DNA of 64,000 bases, from NCBI RefSeq assembly GCF_050003625.1, contig NC_134397.1:147807526-147871525 (forward strand), read 5' to 3'. This document shows, piece by piece, positions 45,110 to 57,300 of this stretch. The stretch is from Haematobia irritans. Its lineage: Eukaryota; Arthropoda; Insecta; Diptera; Muscidae. Position numbers and translations under genes: made by a program. Positions within the stretch are counted from its first letter, which is position 1; each line of letters begins with the position of its first letter. The notes beneath the pieces are model-generated. The model was not told the DNA's origin. It did no database searches and saw only the letters and a program-made list of their open reading frames with translations.

Positions 45110-45244
45110 CAAAACTGCCAAACAATATTCCCTTTAAGCGTTGCTAACATTGTTTTAAAATTTTCGAAGTCGTTTAGGAGATATCGTCTTTTGGATCATA
45201 CTCCTCTTATCTCATCGCTGTTACTTAACCAGTCGAGCTGGTAG

Positions 45245-45700
45245 AAAAAACCAAGTGCAGATTTGGAATCAGCGAATCAAATAACCTTAAAAACAATATA
45301 CAGTTTTAAATCAACAGAACCATAAAAACTAACTTATTACATACAAACACTTACCCATTTATATCAATTCAGTAAATCGTGAACAAAATCAAAAGTTGTG
45401 AACCGATTCTAATCAAATAAAGCCAGTTTTATTGGAAATATATTTAACTAAATGTTTCTGGAACAAAACTGTGATTTTTGCCTCATGTTTATTTTTTAGG
45501 AATTTTTGAAGAATAAAAAAAAATTGTTAAAAATTTCAATTTTTTTTTTCAAAACTAGAACGATATCTGTAGAACTACTTGGACATTTGAAAAACAATGT
45601 AAAAATGCCTTAGAGAAAATATTGTTGGGGATTTTCTTGTATTTTTTAAATTTAATATGTCGAACAGTTTTCAAGTTATTCCAACATATATAGCGGAAGT
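45245..45700 (-). repeat. Satellite-edge repeat, right copy, merging into the satellite
   Basis: On the minus strand it shows block B (cttccgctatatatgttgga to gatttactgaattga), then block A (ggttctgttgattt to caaatctgcac). The block order is permuted relative to 43,148-43,585, as expected from two windows on an older tandem repeat. At 45,701 it passes without break into the first 125-bp satellite monomer. Confidence 0.7.
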
Positions 45701-48700
45701 GTCCTTTTCGCTCTGGGACGCTTAGTTTAGGAGATATGGACAAAAGAAGTTTCTCGTATAAAAATTTAATTTTTTTTAGGTTTTGGGTGGATTTTTCCAT
45801 TTTTTTTGGGGGTGGTCACGAATTAAAGTCCTTTTCGCTCTAGGACGCGTATTTAAGGAGATATAAGCAAAAAAAAATTTCATATAAAAATTTAATTTTT
45901 TTTAGATTTTGGGTGGATTTTTCAATTTCCTGGGGGTTTTTCATATAAAAATTACAATTTGTTAGGTTTTGGGTGGATTTTTCAATTTTCTGGGGGTGGT
46001 CACGAACTAAAGTCCTTTTCGCTCTAGGACGCGTATTTAAGGAGATATGGGCCAAAGAAGTTTTAAATTTTTTTATGTTTTGGGTGGATATTTCAATTTT
46101 CTGGGGGTGGTCACATATTAAAGTCCTTTTCGCTCTAGGACGCTTAGTTTAGGAGATATGGGCAAAAGAAATTTTTCATATAAAATTTCAATTTTTTTTG
46201 GTTTTGGGTGGATTTTTCAATTTTTTTGGGGTGGTCACGAATGAAAGACCTTTTCGCTCTAGGACGCTTAGTTTAGGAGATATGGGCAAAAGAAGGTTTT
46301 CATATACAAATTTAATTTTTTTTTAGGTTTTGGGTGAATTTTTAAATTTTTGGGGGTGGTCACGAATTAAAGTCCTTTTCGCTCTAGGACGCTTAGTTTA
46401 GGAGATATGGGCAAAATATGTTTTTCATATAAAAATATCAAATTTTTTTATGCTTTGGGTGGATTTTTCTCTAGGACGCTTAGTGGTCACGAATTAAAGT
46501 CCTTTTTGCTCTAGGATGCTTAGTTTAGCAGATATGGGCAAAAGAAGCTTTTCATATAAAAATTTCATTTTTTTATGATTTGTGTGGATTTTTCAATTTT
46601 TTGGGGGTGGTCACGAATTAAAGTCCTTTTCGCTCTAGGACGCTTAGTGTAGGAGATATTGGCAAAAGAAGTTTTTCATATAACAATTTCATTTTTTTTT
46701 TTGGATTTGTGTGGATTTTTCAATTTTTTGGGGTGGTCACGAATTAAAGTCCTTTTCGCTCTAGGACGCTTAGTTTAGGAGATATGGGCAAAATAAGTTT
46801 TTCATTTAACAATTTAATTTTTTTAGGTTTTGGGTGGATTTTTCAATTTTTTGGGGGGTGGTCACGAATTAAAGTCCTTTTCGCTCTAGATCGCTTAGTT
46901 TAGGAGATATGGGCAAAAGAAGTTTTTCATATAAAAATTTCAATTTTTTAGGGTTTGGGTGGATTTTTCAATTTTTTGGGGTGGTCACGAATTAAAGTCC
47001 TTTTCGCTCTAGGACGCTTAGTTTAGGAGATATGGGCAAAATAAGTTTTTCATTTAACAATTTAATTTTTTTTAGGTTTTGGGTGGATTTTTCAATTTTT
47101 TGGGGGGTGGTCACGAATTAAAGTCCTTTTCGCTCTAGATCGCTTAGTTTAGGAGATATGGGCAAAAGAAGTTTTTCATATAAAAATTTCAATTTTTTAG
47201 GGTTTGGGTGGATTTTTAAATTTGTTGGGGGTGGTCACGAATTAAAGTCCTTTTCGCTCTAGGACGCTTAGTGTAGGAGATATTGGCAAAAGAAGTTTTT
47301 CATATAAAAATTTAAATTTTTTTAGGTCTTGGGTGGATTTTTAAATTTTTTGGTGGTGGTCACGAATTAAAGTCCTTTTCGCTCTAGGACGCTTAGTTTA
47401 GGAGATATGGGCAAAAGAAGTTTTTCATATAAAATTTTCAATTTTTTTAGGTTGTGGGTGGATTTTTCAATTTTTTGGGGTGGTCACGAATTAAAGTCCT
47501 TTTCGCTTTAGATCGCTTAGTTTAGCAGATATGGACAAAAGATGTTTTTCATATAAAAATTTCAATTTTTTAGGTTTTGGGTGGATTTTTCAATTTTTTG
47601 GGGGTGGTCACAAAATAAAGTCCTTTTCGCTCTACGACGCTTAGTTTAGGAGATATGGGCAAAAGAAGTTTTTCATATAAAAATTTCAATTTTTTTAGGT
47701 TTTGGGTGGATTTTTCAATTTGTTTTGGGTGGTTATGAATTAAAGTCCTTTTCGCTATAGGACACTTAGTTTAGGAGATATGGGCAAAAGAAGTTTTTCA
47801 TATAAAAAATTTAATTTTTTTTTGGTTTTGGGTGGATTTTTCAATTTTTTGGGGTGGTCACGAATTAAAGTCCTTTTCGCTCTAGGACGCTTAGTTTAGG
47901 AGATATGGGCAAAAGAAGTTTTTATATAAAAAATTATTTTTTTTTAGGTTTTAGGTGGATTTTGCAATTTTTTGGGGTGGTCACGAATTAAAGTCCTTTT
48001 CGCTCTAGGACGCTTAGTTTAGGAGATATGGGCAAAAGAAGTTTTTCATATAAAAATTTAAACTTTTTTAGGTTTTTGGGTGGATTTTTCAATTTTTTGG
48101 GTGGTCACGAATAAAAGTCCTTTTTGCTCTAGGACGCTTAGTTTAGGAGATATGGGCGCAAGAAGTTTTTCATATAAAAATTTAAATTTTTTAGGTTTTG
48201 GGCGGATTTTTCAATTTTTTGGGGGTGGACAAAATAAAGTCCTTTTCGCTCTAGGACGCTTAGTTTAGGAGATATGGGCACAAGAAGTTTTTCATATAAA
48301 AATTTCAATTTTTTAGGGTTTGGGTGGATTTTTAAATTTGTTGGGGGTGGTCACGAATTAAAGTCCTTTTCGCTCTAGGACGCTTATTGTAGGAGATATT
48401 GGCAAAAAAAGTTTTTCGTATAAAAATTTAATTTTTTTTAGGTTTTGGGTGGATTTTTCAATTTGTTTTGGGTGGTTATGAATTAAAGTCCCTTTCGCTC
48501 TAGGACACTTAGTTTAGGAGATATGGGCAAAAGAAGTTTTTCATATAAAAAATTCAATTTTTTTAGGTTTTGGGTGGATTTTTCATTTTTTTGTGTTGGT
48601 CACGAATTAAAGTCCTTTTCGCTCTAGGATGCTTAGTTTAGGAGATATGGGCAAAAGAAGTTTTTCATATAAAAATTTAAATTTTTTTAGGTTTTAGGTG

Positions 48701-49377
48701 GATTTTTCAATTTTTTGGGGGTGGTCATGAATTAAAGTCCTTTTCGCTCTAGGACGCATATTTAAGGAGATATGGGCAAAAGAAGTTTTTCATATACAAA
48801 TTTCAATTTTTTTAGGTTTTGGGTGGATTTTTCAATTTTTTTGGGATGGTCACGAATTAAAGTCCTTTTCGCTCTAGGACGCATATTTAAGGAGATATGG
48901 GCAAAAGAATTTTTTCATATAAAAATTTCAATTTTTTTACGTTTTTGGTGGATTTTTCAATTTTTTGGGGGTGGTCACGAATTAAAGTCCTTTTCGCTCT
49001 AGGACGCATATTTAAGGAGATATGGGCAAAAGAAGTTTTTCATATAAAAATTTCAATTTTATTAAGTTTTTGGTGAATTTTTCAATTTTTTGGGGGTGGT
49101 CACGAATTAAAGTCCTTTTCGCTCTAGGACGCTTAGTTTAGGAGATATGGGCAAAAGAAGTTTTTCATATAAAAATTTCAATTTTTTAGGTTTTGGGTGA
49201 ATTTTTCAATTTTTTGGGGGTGGTCACGAATTAAAGTCCTTTTCGCTCTAGGACGCATATTTAAGGAGATATGGGCAAAAGAAGTTTTTCATATAAAAAT
49301 TTCAATTTTTTTAGGTTTTGGGTGAATTTTTCAATATTTTGGGGGTGGTCACGAATTAAAGTCCTTTTCGCTCTAGG
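45701..49377. repeat. 125-bp satellite array, left block (about 29 monomers)
   Basis: The monomer contains cttttcgctctaggacgc, ttaggagatatgggcaaaag, tttttcatataaaaattt, ggttttgggtggatttttca and ggggtggtcacgaattaaag. Monomers here are more variable than in the right block, with length changes and the truncated form at about 46,465-46,490, where the end of a monomer is replaced by tttctctaggacgcttagtg. The short frames over it are artefacts. The LINE insertion ends this block. Confidence 0.95.
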
Positions 49378-49507
49378 TTAGGTTAAAGTGGCAGCCCGAT
49401 TAAATTTCAGGCTCACTTAGACTATTCAGTCCATTGTGATACCACATTTAACTAAAAGTACCTATTACATATGGGCACTTCTAGTCTTAACCACTGAACC
49501 TTCTCTA

Positions 49508-52123
49508 TTATTTACTTTTGTGGAACCAACCAGATTGCTCCAAAAACATTAACAAACTGCTTAAGTTAACGTTTTTCAGGTCAGCCAGTAATCTAAAGCT
49601 ATATGCTCCTAAAATTCGCTTACGCCTTACACAAAAAGCAGGACACTCACACAAGAGGTGTTTAATTGATTCCTTTTCCTCCACGTCATGACAGCTTATA
49701 CAATAGTCATTATACTTCGCACCTATAGTTTTTGCAAATTCGCCTATCAGGCAGCGACCCGTTATAGCAGATATTAGGAGTGCTATCTGACGCCTTGAGA
49801 ACACTAGCATATCTAGTGTGCGGTTTAAGTTTAAATGGGGCCATATTTGCTTGGTGTCGTTACAACCCTTGCAATTTTCCCATCGAATATTGGCCATCAT
49901 AACAGCCTTCTCACGCAGTAAGAGCTTGCAGGTGGCCAGAGGCATACCAACAAATTCTAGTTCCCCTGGAATATGTAAGGTAGTTCCTAGCCTTGCTAAC
50001 ACATCTGCTTCACAGTTCCCCGGTATGTTCCTATGACCAGGCACCCATATTAGGTGAATATTGTACTGCTCAGCCATCTCGTTGAGAGATTTGCGGCAGT
50101 CTATGGCCGTTTTTGAGTTAAGGAATACAGAGTCCAAGGATTTTATTGCAGGTTGACTGTCTGAGTATATATTAATGCCAATATTTGTTGGAACATTACT
50201 TCTCAGCCAATTCACCACCTCTCTTATTGCCAATATTTCAGCCTGAAAAACACTACAGTGATTAGGTAATCTTTTCGCTATTCGAATTTCCAGATCTTTA
50301 GAATATACTCCGAACCCCACTTGTCCATTCAATTTGGAGCCATCAGTATAGAAATCTATATATCTTTTATTCCCCGGGGTCTGTGTACACCACGCCTCAC
50401 TGTTGGGAATTAGAGTTTCAAACTTTTTGTCGAAAAGTGGTTTTGCCAGGGTGTAATCCACTACGTTAGGCACATCTGGCATTACTTTGAGGACCGAACT
50501 ATGACCGTACATTTTTTCCGACCACAGCGATAGCTCGCGCAACCGCACAGCCGTTGTTGCAGCTGACTGTTTGGCCAAAATGTCTAAAGGCAATAGATGT
50601 AGCATGACATTAAGGGAGTCTGTTCCTGTCTTACTAAATGCGCCTGAGATACATAAGCTCGCCATACGCTGAACTTTATCTAAACAAGTCGGTTTCTGAA
50701 GTGCCGGCCACCAGACTACAACACCATATAGCATTATAGGTCTAACCACTGCCGTGTATAGCCAATGTACAATTTTTGGTCTTAGTCCCCACTTTTTCCC
50801 TATTGCCTTTTTGCACGAGTACAAAGCTACCGTGGCTTTTCTCGCCCTCTCTTCAATATTAAGCCTAAAATTCAGCTTTCTGTCCAAAATAACGCCAAGG
50901 TATTTTGCACACTCACCAAAGGGAATTTCAGTACCCCCTAAGGAAATGGGCCTAACCGTGGGAGTTTTGCGATCTTTGCAGTACATGACTATTTCTGTCT
51001 TTGCTGGATTTACACCAAGACCATTATCTTTCGCCCATTTCTCAGTCATCCGGAGAGCTCTCTGTATAATATATCTGATTGTGGATGGGAATTTTCCCCT
51101 GACTGCTAGCGCCACATCATCTGCGTATGCCACCACTTTTATCCTTTCTTTTTCTAGAGAAACCAGAAGGTTGTTTATAGCAACATTCCAAAGAAGAGGT
51201 GATAGAACTCCTCCTTGGGGAGTGCCTCTGTTCACATACCTTTGTATGTTTGCTTGCCCTAGTGTGGCTGAAATACGTCTCTTTATTAGAAGTTCGTCTA
51301 ACAGCCTAAGTATACCTGGATCAACATTCAGAGTTGTCAGTCCATTTAATATCGAGCTCGGATGGACATTATTGAACGCCCCTTCGATGTCTAGAAACGC
51401 CACGATTGTGTATTCTTTGACAGATAGTGAGCTTTCAATAAAGCTGACCAGTTCATGCAATGCGGTCTCAGTAGACCTGCCCTTCGAGTATGCATGCTGT
51501 CGTTTCGAGAGCAAACTTGAATCCACGCTAGTTCTAAGATACATGTCTATCATCCTCTCCAGGGTCTTAAGTAGGAATGAGGATAAGCTGATAGGTCGGA
51601 AATCCTTCGCACTCGAGTGAGAGGCTTTTCCTGCTTTAGGTATGAAGACGACTTTTGTTTCCGTCCACTTTTCTGGAATATATGCTAAGTTTACACATTG
51701 TTTATATATCACCGTCAACAAGGGGATAATTCTTTCAACCACTGCCTGTAACTCCGCCGGAGTAATTCCATCAGGTCCGGGGGATTTGAATGGTCCAAAG
51801 CTATTTAAAGCCCATTTTATTCTAGATTCCGACACAATTTCCTCGATAGGAAATGATCGCCGAGCCTCTGTTACACTGCCGGAACATGGTTCAACCGTCT
51901 GATTTCCAGGGAAGTGTGTGTCCAAAAGTACCTCCAACGTCTCCTCACTGGACGTTGTCCAATTTCCCTCCGATGTTTTAATGAAACCTGGAGCGGTGTT
52001 AGTGGATGCTAGTACTTTCCGTAGTCTGGAAGCCTCTGACGTATTCTCAATACTGCTACAGTAATCATCCCAAGAGTTTTGTTGAGACCTTCTCAGTTCT
52101 CGTTTATATTCTCTCAGATTCAT
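49508..52123 (-). pseudogene. LINE ORF2: reverse transcriptase, RNase H and C-terminal cysteine motif (N-terminus detached)
   Basis: The 871-residue open frame copies element RNA at a nicked target. Reverse transcriptase motifs appear in order: FGPFKSPGPDGITPAELQA (about residue 110), KDFRPISLSSFLLKTLERMI (about 180), GRSTETALHELVSFIE, AFLDIEGAFNNV (first catalytic aspartate, about 245), GTPQGGVLSPLLWN (about 305) and AYADDVALAV (catalytic YADD, about 335). RNase H follows from about 590: FYTDGSKLNGQVGFGVYS, FQAEILAIREVV, IYSDSQPAI and WVPGHRNIPGNCEAD, with the acidic set intact. The end has CISCH...HLLCECPAF. The first ATG at 52,123 is not the true start: the endonuclease lies upstream in another frame, separated by at least two frameshifts between 52,125 and 52,235. 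The domain set therefore looks intact while the full ORF2 is broken. Confidence 0.93.
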
Positions 52124-52202
52124 CTTGTAAGTGTCCCAATCCTCCGGAGCTCTTGTGGAATTGCTTTGTTAAAGAGCTTCCTGCAGGATTTCCTCATATT
52201 AC

Positions 52203-53108
52203 TTAACTCCGTAGTCCACCATGGCGGCCGATTTTTCCCCTTGGCTTTCCTCTAGGGCAAGCAGCTTTCAGTGAAATGTTGAAGGCCTTCGTAATCCGCT
52301 CCACTGCGTGTTCGATATCTTGCACAGTGCTCATATTTGTCTCCGGCATTTCCGGTATCATCAAATTGAACGATTCCCTATACCTATTCCAATCAGCTTT
52401 CCTAACATTTGGCGGAAATATGGTCTTTGAAGTACGAACACCCAATCTGAAACTGATGTAGCGATGATCTGAGAAGCTATGTTCCCTCAAAACTTGCCAC
52501 TCAGATATCTTATCATTCAGTTCCGGAGAGGTCAACGTTACGTCCAAAACCTCTTGTCTGTTCCTGGTGACGAAGGTTGGTGCATCTCCCTTATTGCAAA
52601 CTACCAGGTTAGTACGCAAAATAAACTCTATTAGCGACTCTCCCCTTGCATTAGTATCACTACTTCCCCAAATACTATGATGTGCATTTGCATCGCATCC
52701 CATAATGAGTTTTGTCTTTGTTTTTAGTGACTCCTCAACTAAGGTCTTAACGGCACAGGGTGGCATATCCCTATCATGTCCCATGTAGACCGAAGATACC
52801 CAATATTTGCATGTGGATATCTCTAGACTGGCTACGACAGTGTCTGCATTGCTCAATGAAGGAAGCAGAAACAAGTTTAGTTCGTTTTTAGCAATTATAC
52901 ATGCTCGATTTATATCGTTACCGGTATTATGCAAAAGTTTGAAACCCGGAGTGCTTAATTCGCAGATCTTGTTCTTATATATGTATGGTTCTTGAATAAG
53001 AACTATATCTATGTCTCCTTTCATCAGGAGAACTTTTAAGGCAGCACTAGCGGCCTTACAATGGTGAAGATTTATCTGGAGGAACCGTAGAACCATCCAA
53101 ATTTTCAA
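52203..53108 (-). pseudogene. LINE ORF2: AP-type endonuclease domain
   Basis: The 301-residue frame starts with LRFLQINLHHCKAA and contains the expected order of apurinic endonuclease-like motifs: IVLIQEPYI with the catalytic glutamate, a VSSVYMGHDRD stretch, LIMGCDANAHHSIWGSSDTN, LDVTLTS and HSFSDHRYISF with the terminal SDH. This domain nicks the target to prime reverse transcription. The frame ends prematurely after GKIGRHGGLRS. In another frame the sequence continues PPWWTTELSNMRKSCRKLF, the usual connection to the reverse transcriptase. A frameshift has thus separated the domain from the reverse transcriptase. Its start overlaps the end of ORF1 by 53 bp. Confidence 0.92.
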
Positions 53109-54250
53109 CCACCGTCACATCAGCCGCTTCAATTGAGTCATCAAGGGCTTCCTCTTCACAGATCTCGGTGACTCTCGCAACAATCCGCGGTTCAGCTTTG
53201 GTGAGGCTTGAGCCTGTAGAAACTTCCCGCATATGATTTTCGCCATAGTCTGCAGGTTTTATGTCTCCTTCGTCTTCGCTAGAAGATTTTTTCACTGCTG
53301 ACTCTACCGGAGGCTTGTCCGTTTCGGTATCCTTTGGCTGATCGCTTTTGTATACCTTCATATGGATATCATGAAAGCCATAACTTACGCGTCCTTGGGT
53401 CTGGGCTAGATGTGGCAGCGACTCTATGTTTAATATAAACACCGCATGTCGTCTTGGTCCATCCACTTCATCCAAACGACCAACCTTCTAATCGGCGGTT
53501 GGAAGATCTGGGTTACATTATTTTAGTCTCTCTAGTATTGACTCAGGATCAGGAGGGTTTGCCGGTATCCATGCATGTGCTCTAGGTTTAGCCGGTATGT
53601 CTTTTTTATCGACTAACTCCAAAGCGGCTCCTTCCCAAACTTCACCAATTAGCATCAATGCAGCTTTAAAGCAATCCATAGACCTCTGGTCTGCAAAAGC
53701 TATTAACTTATATCGTCCTTGATACCATCCAGCATCTTGCTGTCGAGGACTTGGTCCGGGAAACTTTTTTCGCACCTCTGAGTAGACACCAGACATCGCG
53801 TTCTCAATTTCCCCCCATTTTTGGCTTGGAATCATACCGTCCAAGGCTGTCTTTTGCAACTGAGGCAAACGATCTTTGATCCCGTTTAGAGGATGGTAGC
53901 TCATCCGGTGATCGTTCCCCTTTTCCAGCTTCAAGAATTCCTTGAGCCCATTTTAAGGAATCGCTTTGCTTAGCCGACAACGTGCTTGGGTCGACTGATC
54001 CTAATTTCTTTAGGATAAACAAAGCATTTCTTCGTTCCTTGAATCTCTTTCGAGAGGGATTGCCTCCTTTTGATGTCGTCACCTTAGACAAGGTTCTACT
54101 TGCCAAAGTGTCACCGCCAGTCGACCCGTCTACAGGTCGACTAATTGGGCCTGACTCTTGGTCGCTGCCCAAATTTATAACTTCAGTCGTTACCCGTCCA
54201 CTGGGCCCTGAAGTTAGCAACCCAGTGGATGACTTTGAATTTCGCTGCAT
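53056..54250 (-). pseudogene. LINE ORF1, broken into three frames
   Basis: The first part (54,250 to 53,804, 148 residues) is rich in S, T, G and K. The second (53,934 to 53,518) has MSGVYSEVRKKFPGPSPRQQ, WYQGRYKLIAFADQRSMDCF and ALELVDKKDIPAKPRAHAWI. The third (53,475 to 53,056) has EVDGPRRHAVFILNIESLPH followed by an acidic tail. The middle and third parts resemble the ORF1-type domain found in many insect proteins annotated DUF4780; this is recalled, not searched. ORF1 proteins of LINEs bind element RNA. A frameshift near 53,850-53,930 and a stop plus frameshift between 53,475 and 53,520 break it. Confidence 0.75.
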
Positions 54251-54334
54251 GGTGGTTTATTATTTCCACCACACGTGAAATTCGTAATAAGTACTTATTA
54301 CGATGAAATACTCCGCTATTAGAAAACACGTCCG

Positions 54335-57300
54335 TTTCGCTCTAGGACGCATATTTAAGGAGATATGGGCAAAAGAAGTTTTTCATATAAAAATTTCAAT
54401 TTTTTTAGGTTTTGGGTGAATTTTTCAATTTTTTGGGGGTGGTCACGAATTAAAGTCCTTTTCGCTCTAGGACGCATATTTAAGGAGATATGGGCAAAAG
54501 AAGTTTTTCATATAAAAATTTCAATTTTTTTAGGTTTTGGGTGGATTTTTAAATTTTTTGGGGGTGGTCACGAATTATAGTTCTTTTCGCTCTAGGACGC
54601 ATATTTAAGGAGATATGGGCAAAAGAAGTTTTTCATATAAAAATTTCAATTTTTTTAGGTTTTGGGTGGATTTTTCAATTTTTTGGGGGTGGTCACGAAT
54701 TAAAGTCCTTTTCGCTCTAGGACGCATATTTAAGGAGATATGGGCAAAAGAAGTTTTTCATATAAAAATTTCAATTTTTTTAGGTTTTGGGTGGATTTTT
54801 CAATTTTTTGTGGGTGGTCACGAATTAAAGTCCTTTTAGCTCTAGGACGCATATTTAAGGAGATATGGGCAAAAGAAGTTTTTCATATAAAAATTTCAAT
54901 TTTTTTACGTTTTTGGTGGATTTTTCAATTTTTTGGGGGTGGTCACGAATTAAAGTCCTTTTCGCTCTAGGACGCATATTTAAGGAGATATGGGCAAAAG
55001 AAGTTTTTCATATAAAAATTTCAATTTTTTTACGTTTTTGGTGGATTTTTCAATTTTTTGTGGGTGATCACGAATTAAAGTCCTTTTCGCTCTAGGACGC
55101 TTAGTTTAGGAGATATGGGCAAAAGAAGTTTTTCATATAAAAATTTCAATTTTTTTAGGTTTTGGGTGGATTTTTCAATTTTTTGGGGGTGGTCACGAAT
55201 TAAAGTCCTTTTCGCTCTAGGACGCTTAGTTTAGGAGATATGGGCAAAAGAAGTTTTCCATATAAAAATTTCAATTTTTTTAGGTTTAGGGTGGATTTGT
55301 CAAATTTTTGGGGGTGGTCACGAATTAAAGTCCTTTTCGCTCTAGGACGCTTAGTTTAGGAGATATGAGCAAAAGATGTATTTCATATAAAAATTTCAAT
55401 TTTTTTAGGTTTGGGGTGAATTTGTCAAATTTTTGGGGGTGGTCACATATTAAAGTCTTTTTCGCTCTAGGACGCTTAGTTTAGGAGATATGGGCAAAAG
55501 AAATTTTTCATATAAAATTTCAATTTTTTTAGGTTATGAGTGGATTTTTCAATTATTTTGGGGTGGTCACGAATGAAAGACATTTCCCTCTAGGACGCTT
55601 AGTTTAGGAGATATGGGCAAAAGAAGGTTTTCATATACAAATTTAATTTTTTTTTAGGTTTTGGGTGAATTTTTAAATTTTTTTGGGGTGGTCACGAATT
55701 AAAGTCCTTTTCGCTCTAGGACGCTTAGTTTAGGAGATATGGGCAAAATATGTTTTTCATATAAAAATATCAAATTTTTTTATGCTTTGGGTGGATTTTT
55801 CTCTAGGACGCTTAGTGGTCGCGAATTAAAGCCCTTTTCGCTCTAGGACGCGTAGTTTAGGAGATATGGGCAAAATAAGTTTTTCATATAAAAATATCAA
55901 ATTTTTTATGTTTTGGGTGGATTTTTCTCTAGGACGCTTAGTGGTCACGAATTAAAGTCCTTATTGCTCTAGGATGCTTAGTTTAGGAGATATGGGCAAA
56001 AGAAGTTTTTCATATAAAAATTTCATTTTTTTAGGATTTGTGTGGATTTTTTAATTTTTTATGGGTGGTCACGAATTAAAGTTCTTTTCGCTCTAGGACG
56101 CTTAGTGTAGGAGATATTGGCAAAATAAGTTTTTCATATAACAATTTCATTTTTTTTTTTTGGATTTGTGTGGATTTTTCAATTTTTTGGGGTGGTCACG
56201 AATTAAAGTCCTTTTCGCTCTAGAACGCTTAGTTTAGGAGATATGGGCAAAATAAGTTTTTCATTTAACAATTTAATTTTTTTTAGGTTTTGGGTGGATT
56301 TTTCAATTTTTTGGGGGTGGTCACAAAATAAAGTCCTTTTCGCTCTACGACGCTTAGTTTAGGAGATATGGGCAAAAGAAGTTTTTCATATAAAAATTTC
56401 AATTTTTTTAGATTTTGGGTGGATTTTTCAATTTGTTTTGGGTGGTTATGAATTAAAGTCCTTTTCGCTATAGGACACTTAGTTTAGGAGATATGGGCAA
56501 AAGAAGTTTTTCATATAAAAAATTCAATTTTTTTTGGTTTTGGGTGGATTTTTCAATTTTTTGGGGTGGTCACGAATTAAAGTCCTTTTCGCTCTAGGAC
56601 GCTTAGTTTAGGAGATATGGGCAAAAGAAGTTTTTCATATAAAAAATTCAATTTTTTTAGGTTTTAGGTGGATTTTTCAATTTTTTGGGGTGGTCACGAA
56701 TTAAAGTCCTTTTCGCTCTAGGACGCTTAGTTTAGGAGATATGGGCAAAAGAAGTTTTTCATATAAAAATTTAAACTTTTTTAGGTCTTTGGGTGGATTT
56801 TTCAATTTTTTGGGTGGTCACGAATAAAAGTCCTTTTTGCTCTAGGACGCTTAGTTTAGGAGATATGGGCAAAAGAAGTTTTTCATATAAAAATTTTAAT
56901 TTTTTTAGGTTTTAGGTGGATTTTTCAATTTTTTGGGGGTGGTCACGAATTAAAGTCCTTTTCGCTCTAGGACGCATATTTAAGGAGATATGGGCAAAAG
57001 AAGTTTCTCATATACAAATTTCAATTTTTTTAGGTTTTGGGTGGATTTTTCAATTTTTTTGGGGTGGTCACGAATTAAAGTCCTTTTCGCTCTAGGACGC
57101 ATATTTAAGGAGATATGGGCAAAAGAAGTTTTTCATATAAAAATTTCAATGTTTTTAGGTTTTGGGTGGATTTTTCAATTTTTTGGGGGTGGTCACGAAT
57201 TAAAGTCCTTTTCGCTCTAGGACGCATATTTAAGGAGATATGGGCAAAAGAAGTTTTTCATATAAAAATTTCAATTTTTTTAAGTTTTGGGTGAATTTTT

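Larger units (their letters stand above)
49378..54334 (-). mobile_element. RNase H-bearing LINE, near full length, inserted in the satellite
   Basis: The element is 4,957 bp, with its 3' end at 49,378 (tail of ggttaa/ccta-type repeats rather than poly-A) and its 5' end at 54,334. The satellite 12-mer tttcgctctagg is duplicated at 49,366-49,377 and 54,335-54,346. Order on the minus strand: ORF1, AP endonuclease, reverse transcriptase, RNase H, 3' untranslated region. Domain content fits the I/LOA/R1 group of LINEs; the exact clade would need a phylogeny. It is recent relative to the array. Confidence 0.95.

Noticed and set aside
43148..45700. Terminal inverted repeats of one large transposon around the mariner
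   Set aside because: The A and B blocks are in permuted order between the two sides, which does not fit simple terminal repeats, and no target duplication flanks the whole.
50754..51620. 288-codon plus-strand open frame
   Set aside because: It is the antisense of the LINE reverse transcriptase frame, which has clear catalytic motifs on the minus strand.
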